Shown one piece after another: positions 6,337 through 6,479 of a stretch of 6,479 nucleotides of DNA. A program made the translations under genes and the position numbers. The stretch is taken from the NCBI GenBank assembly GCA_003555285.1, contig PWGH01000081.1, positions 1 to 6,479 on the forward strand, read 5' to 3'. The notes below the pieces were generated by a model. That model ran no database searches. It was given only the letters and a program-made list of their open reading frames with translations, and had not been told where the DNA came from. Origin of the DNA: Thioalkalivibrio sp. (GTDB lineage: Bacteria; Pseudomonadota; Gammaproteobacteria; Ectothiorhodospirales; Ectothiorhodospiraceae). Position 1 is the first letter of the stretch, and every line of letters begins with the position of its first letter.

Positions 6337-6359
6337 GTGCCTCGCCCGCGGGTCCGGGA

Positions 6360-6479
6360 TCAGCTCCGGTTCTGCTTTTCCAGCAGGGCCTGCATGCGAA
6401 TCAGGCCTTCCTGAAGCACCTGGGTCTGTTCGCGCAGGGCCGTCAGATCCTGGTGCAGCGAGGCGTTCTCTTCGTGCAC
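6360..6479 (-). CDS. Unrecognised protein, C-terminal 39 residues, helical and coiled-coil-like (runs off right edge)
   Basis: Reading the minus strand from the right edge gives 39 codons and a TGA at 6360-6362. The residues are almost all helix formers rich in L, E, Q and R, with hydrophobic residues at roughly three- and four-residue intervals (L8, L12, L15, V21, L22, L26, I27, M29, L32, L33), and end in LLEKQNRS. This pattern suggests a C-terminal coiled coil or amphipathic helix used for self-association. The frame is open to the window edge, and codon usage is GC-rich like its neighbours. Too little is visible to assign a family, and I do not recognise it. It is convergent with the deacetylase gene, so it is not in its operon. 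Confidence 0.6.
   Translation of the reverse strand: MHEENASLHQDLTALREQTQVLQEGLIRMQALLEKQNRS

Noticed and set aside
6301..6359. Possible standard intrinsic terminators or a small RNA in the GC-rich gap after the deacetylase gene.
   Set aside because: A perfect GC stem exists, but no T run follows on either strand and no promoter-like sequence is seen; only a weak terminator call is kept.

Overview
The window is GC-rich, gene-dense bacterial chromosome. It reads as a proteobacterium, most likely a gammaproteobacterium. That is inferred from protein style (an RND efflux pump with its adaptor, TspO, a PatZ-type acetyltransferase, a class II HDAC-like deacetylase) and from strong GC bias that opens long spurious antisense frames. 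No marker gene fixes the taxon. I see no RNA gene, mobile element, CRISPR array or phage gene.

Layout: (1) Positions 1-1703, minus strand: an efflux operon. A periplasmic adaptor (421 aa) overlaps by four bases the start of an RND inner-membrane pump, which runs off the left edge after 147 codons. (2) Positions 1704-1964: a divergent intergenic region with a plausible sigma70 promoter and a leader hairpin in front of tspO. (3) Positions 1965-2453, plus strand: a TspO/MBR-family membrane protein (162 aa). (4) Positions 2454-2537: a short convergent gap with a 12-bp palindrome. (5) Positions 2538-5225, minus strand: an 895-aa fusion of an NDP-forming acyl-CoA synthetase-like region with a C-terminal GNAT domain, the architecture of the PatZ/YfiQ protein lysine acetyltransferase. 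(6) Positions 5226-5357: a compact divergent promoter region with an 11-bp direct repeat. (7) Positions 5358-6284, plus strand: a 308-aa zinc-dependent HDAC/AcuC-family deacetylase. (8) Positions 6285-6359: a GC-rich convergent gap with a hairpin. (9) Positions 6360-6479, minus strand: the C-terminal 39 residues of an unrecognised helical, coiled-coil-like protein.

The main biological story is the divergent pair in (5)-(7). A predicted lysine acetyltransferase (writer) and a predicted zinc-dependent deacylase (eraser) sit head to head across about 130 bp with back-to-back candidate promoters. This suggests a local reversible lysine-acylation switch, comparable in logic to the acuA/acuC arrangement of Bacillus but built from a PatZ-type writer. 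The writer also keeps the histidine that is phosphorylated in genuine ADP-forming acyl-CoA synthetases, which the enterobacterial PatZ proteins have replaced. It might therefore still make or sense acyl-CoA as well as transfer the acyl group. The efflux operon and tspO share a divergent intergenic region, but nothing in the sequence ties their functions together.
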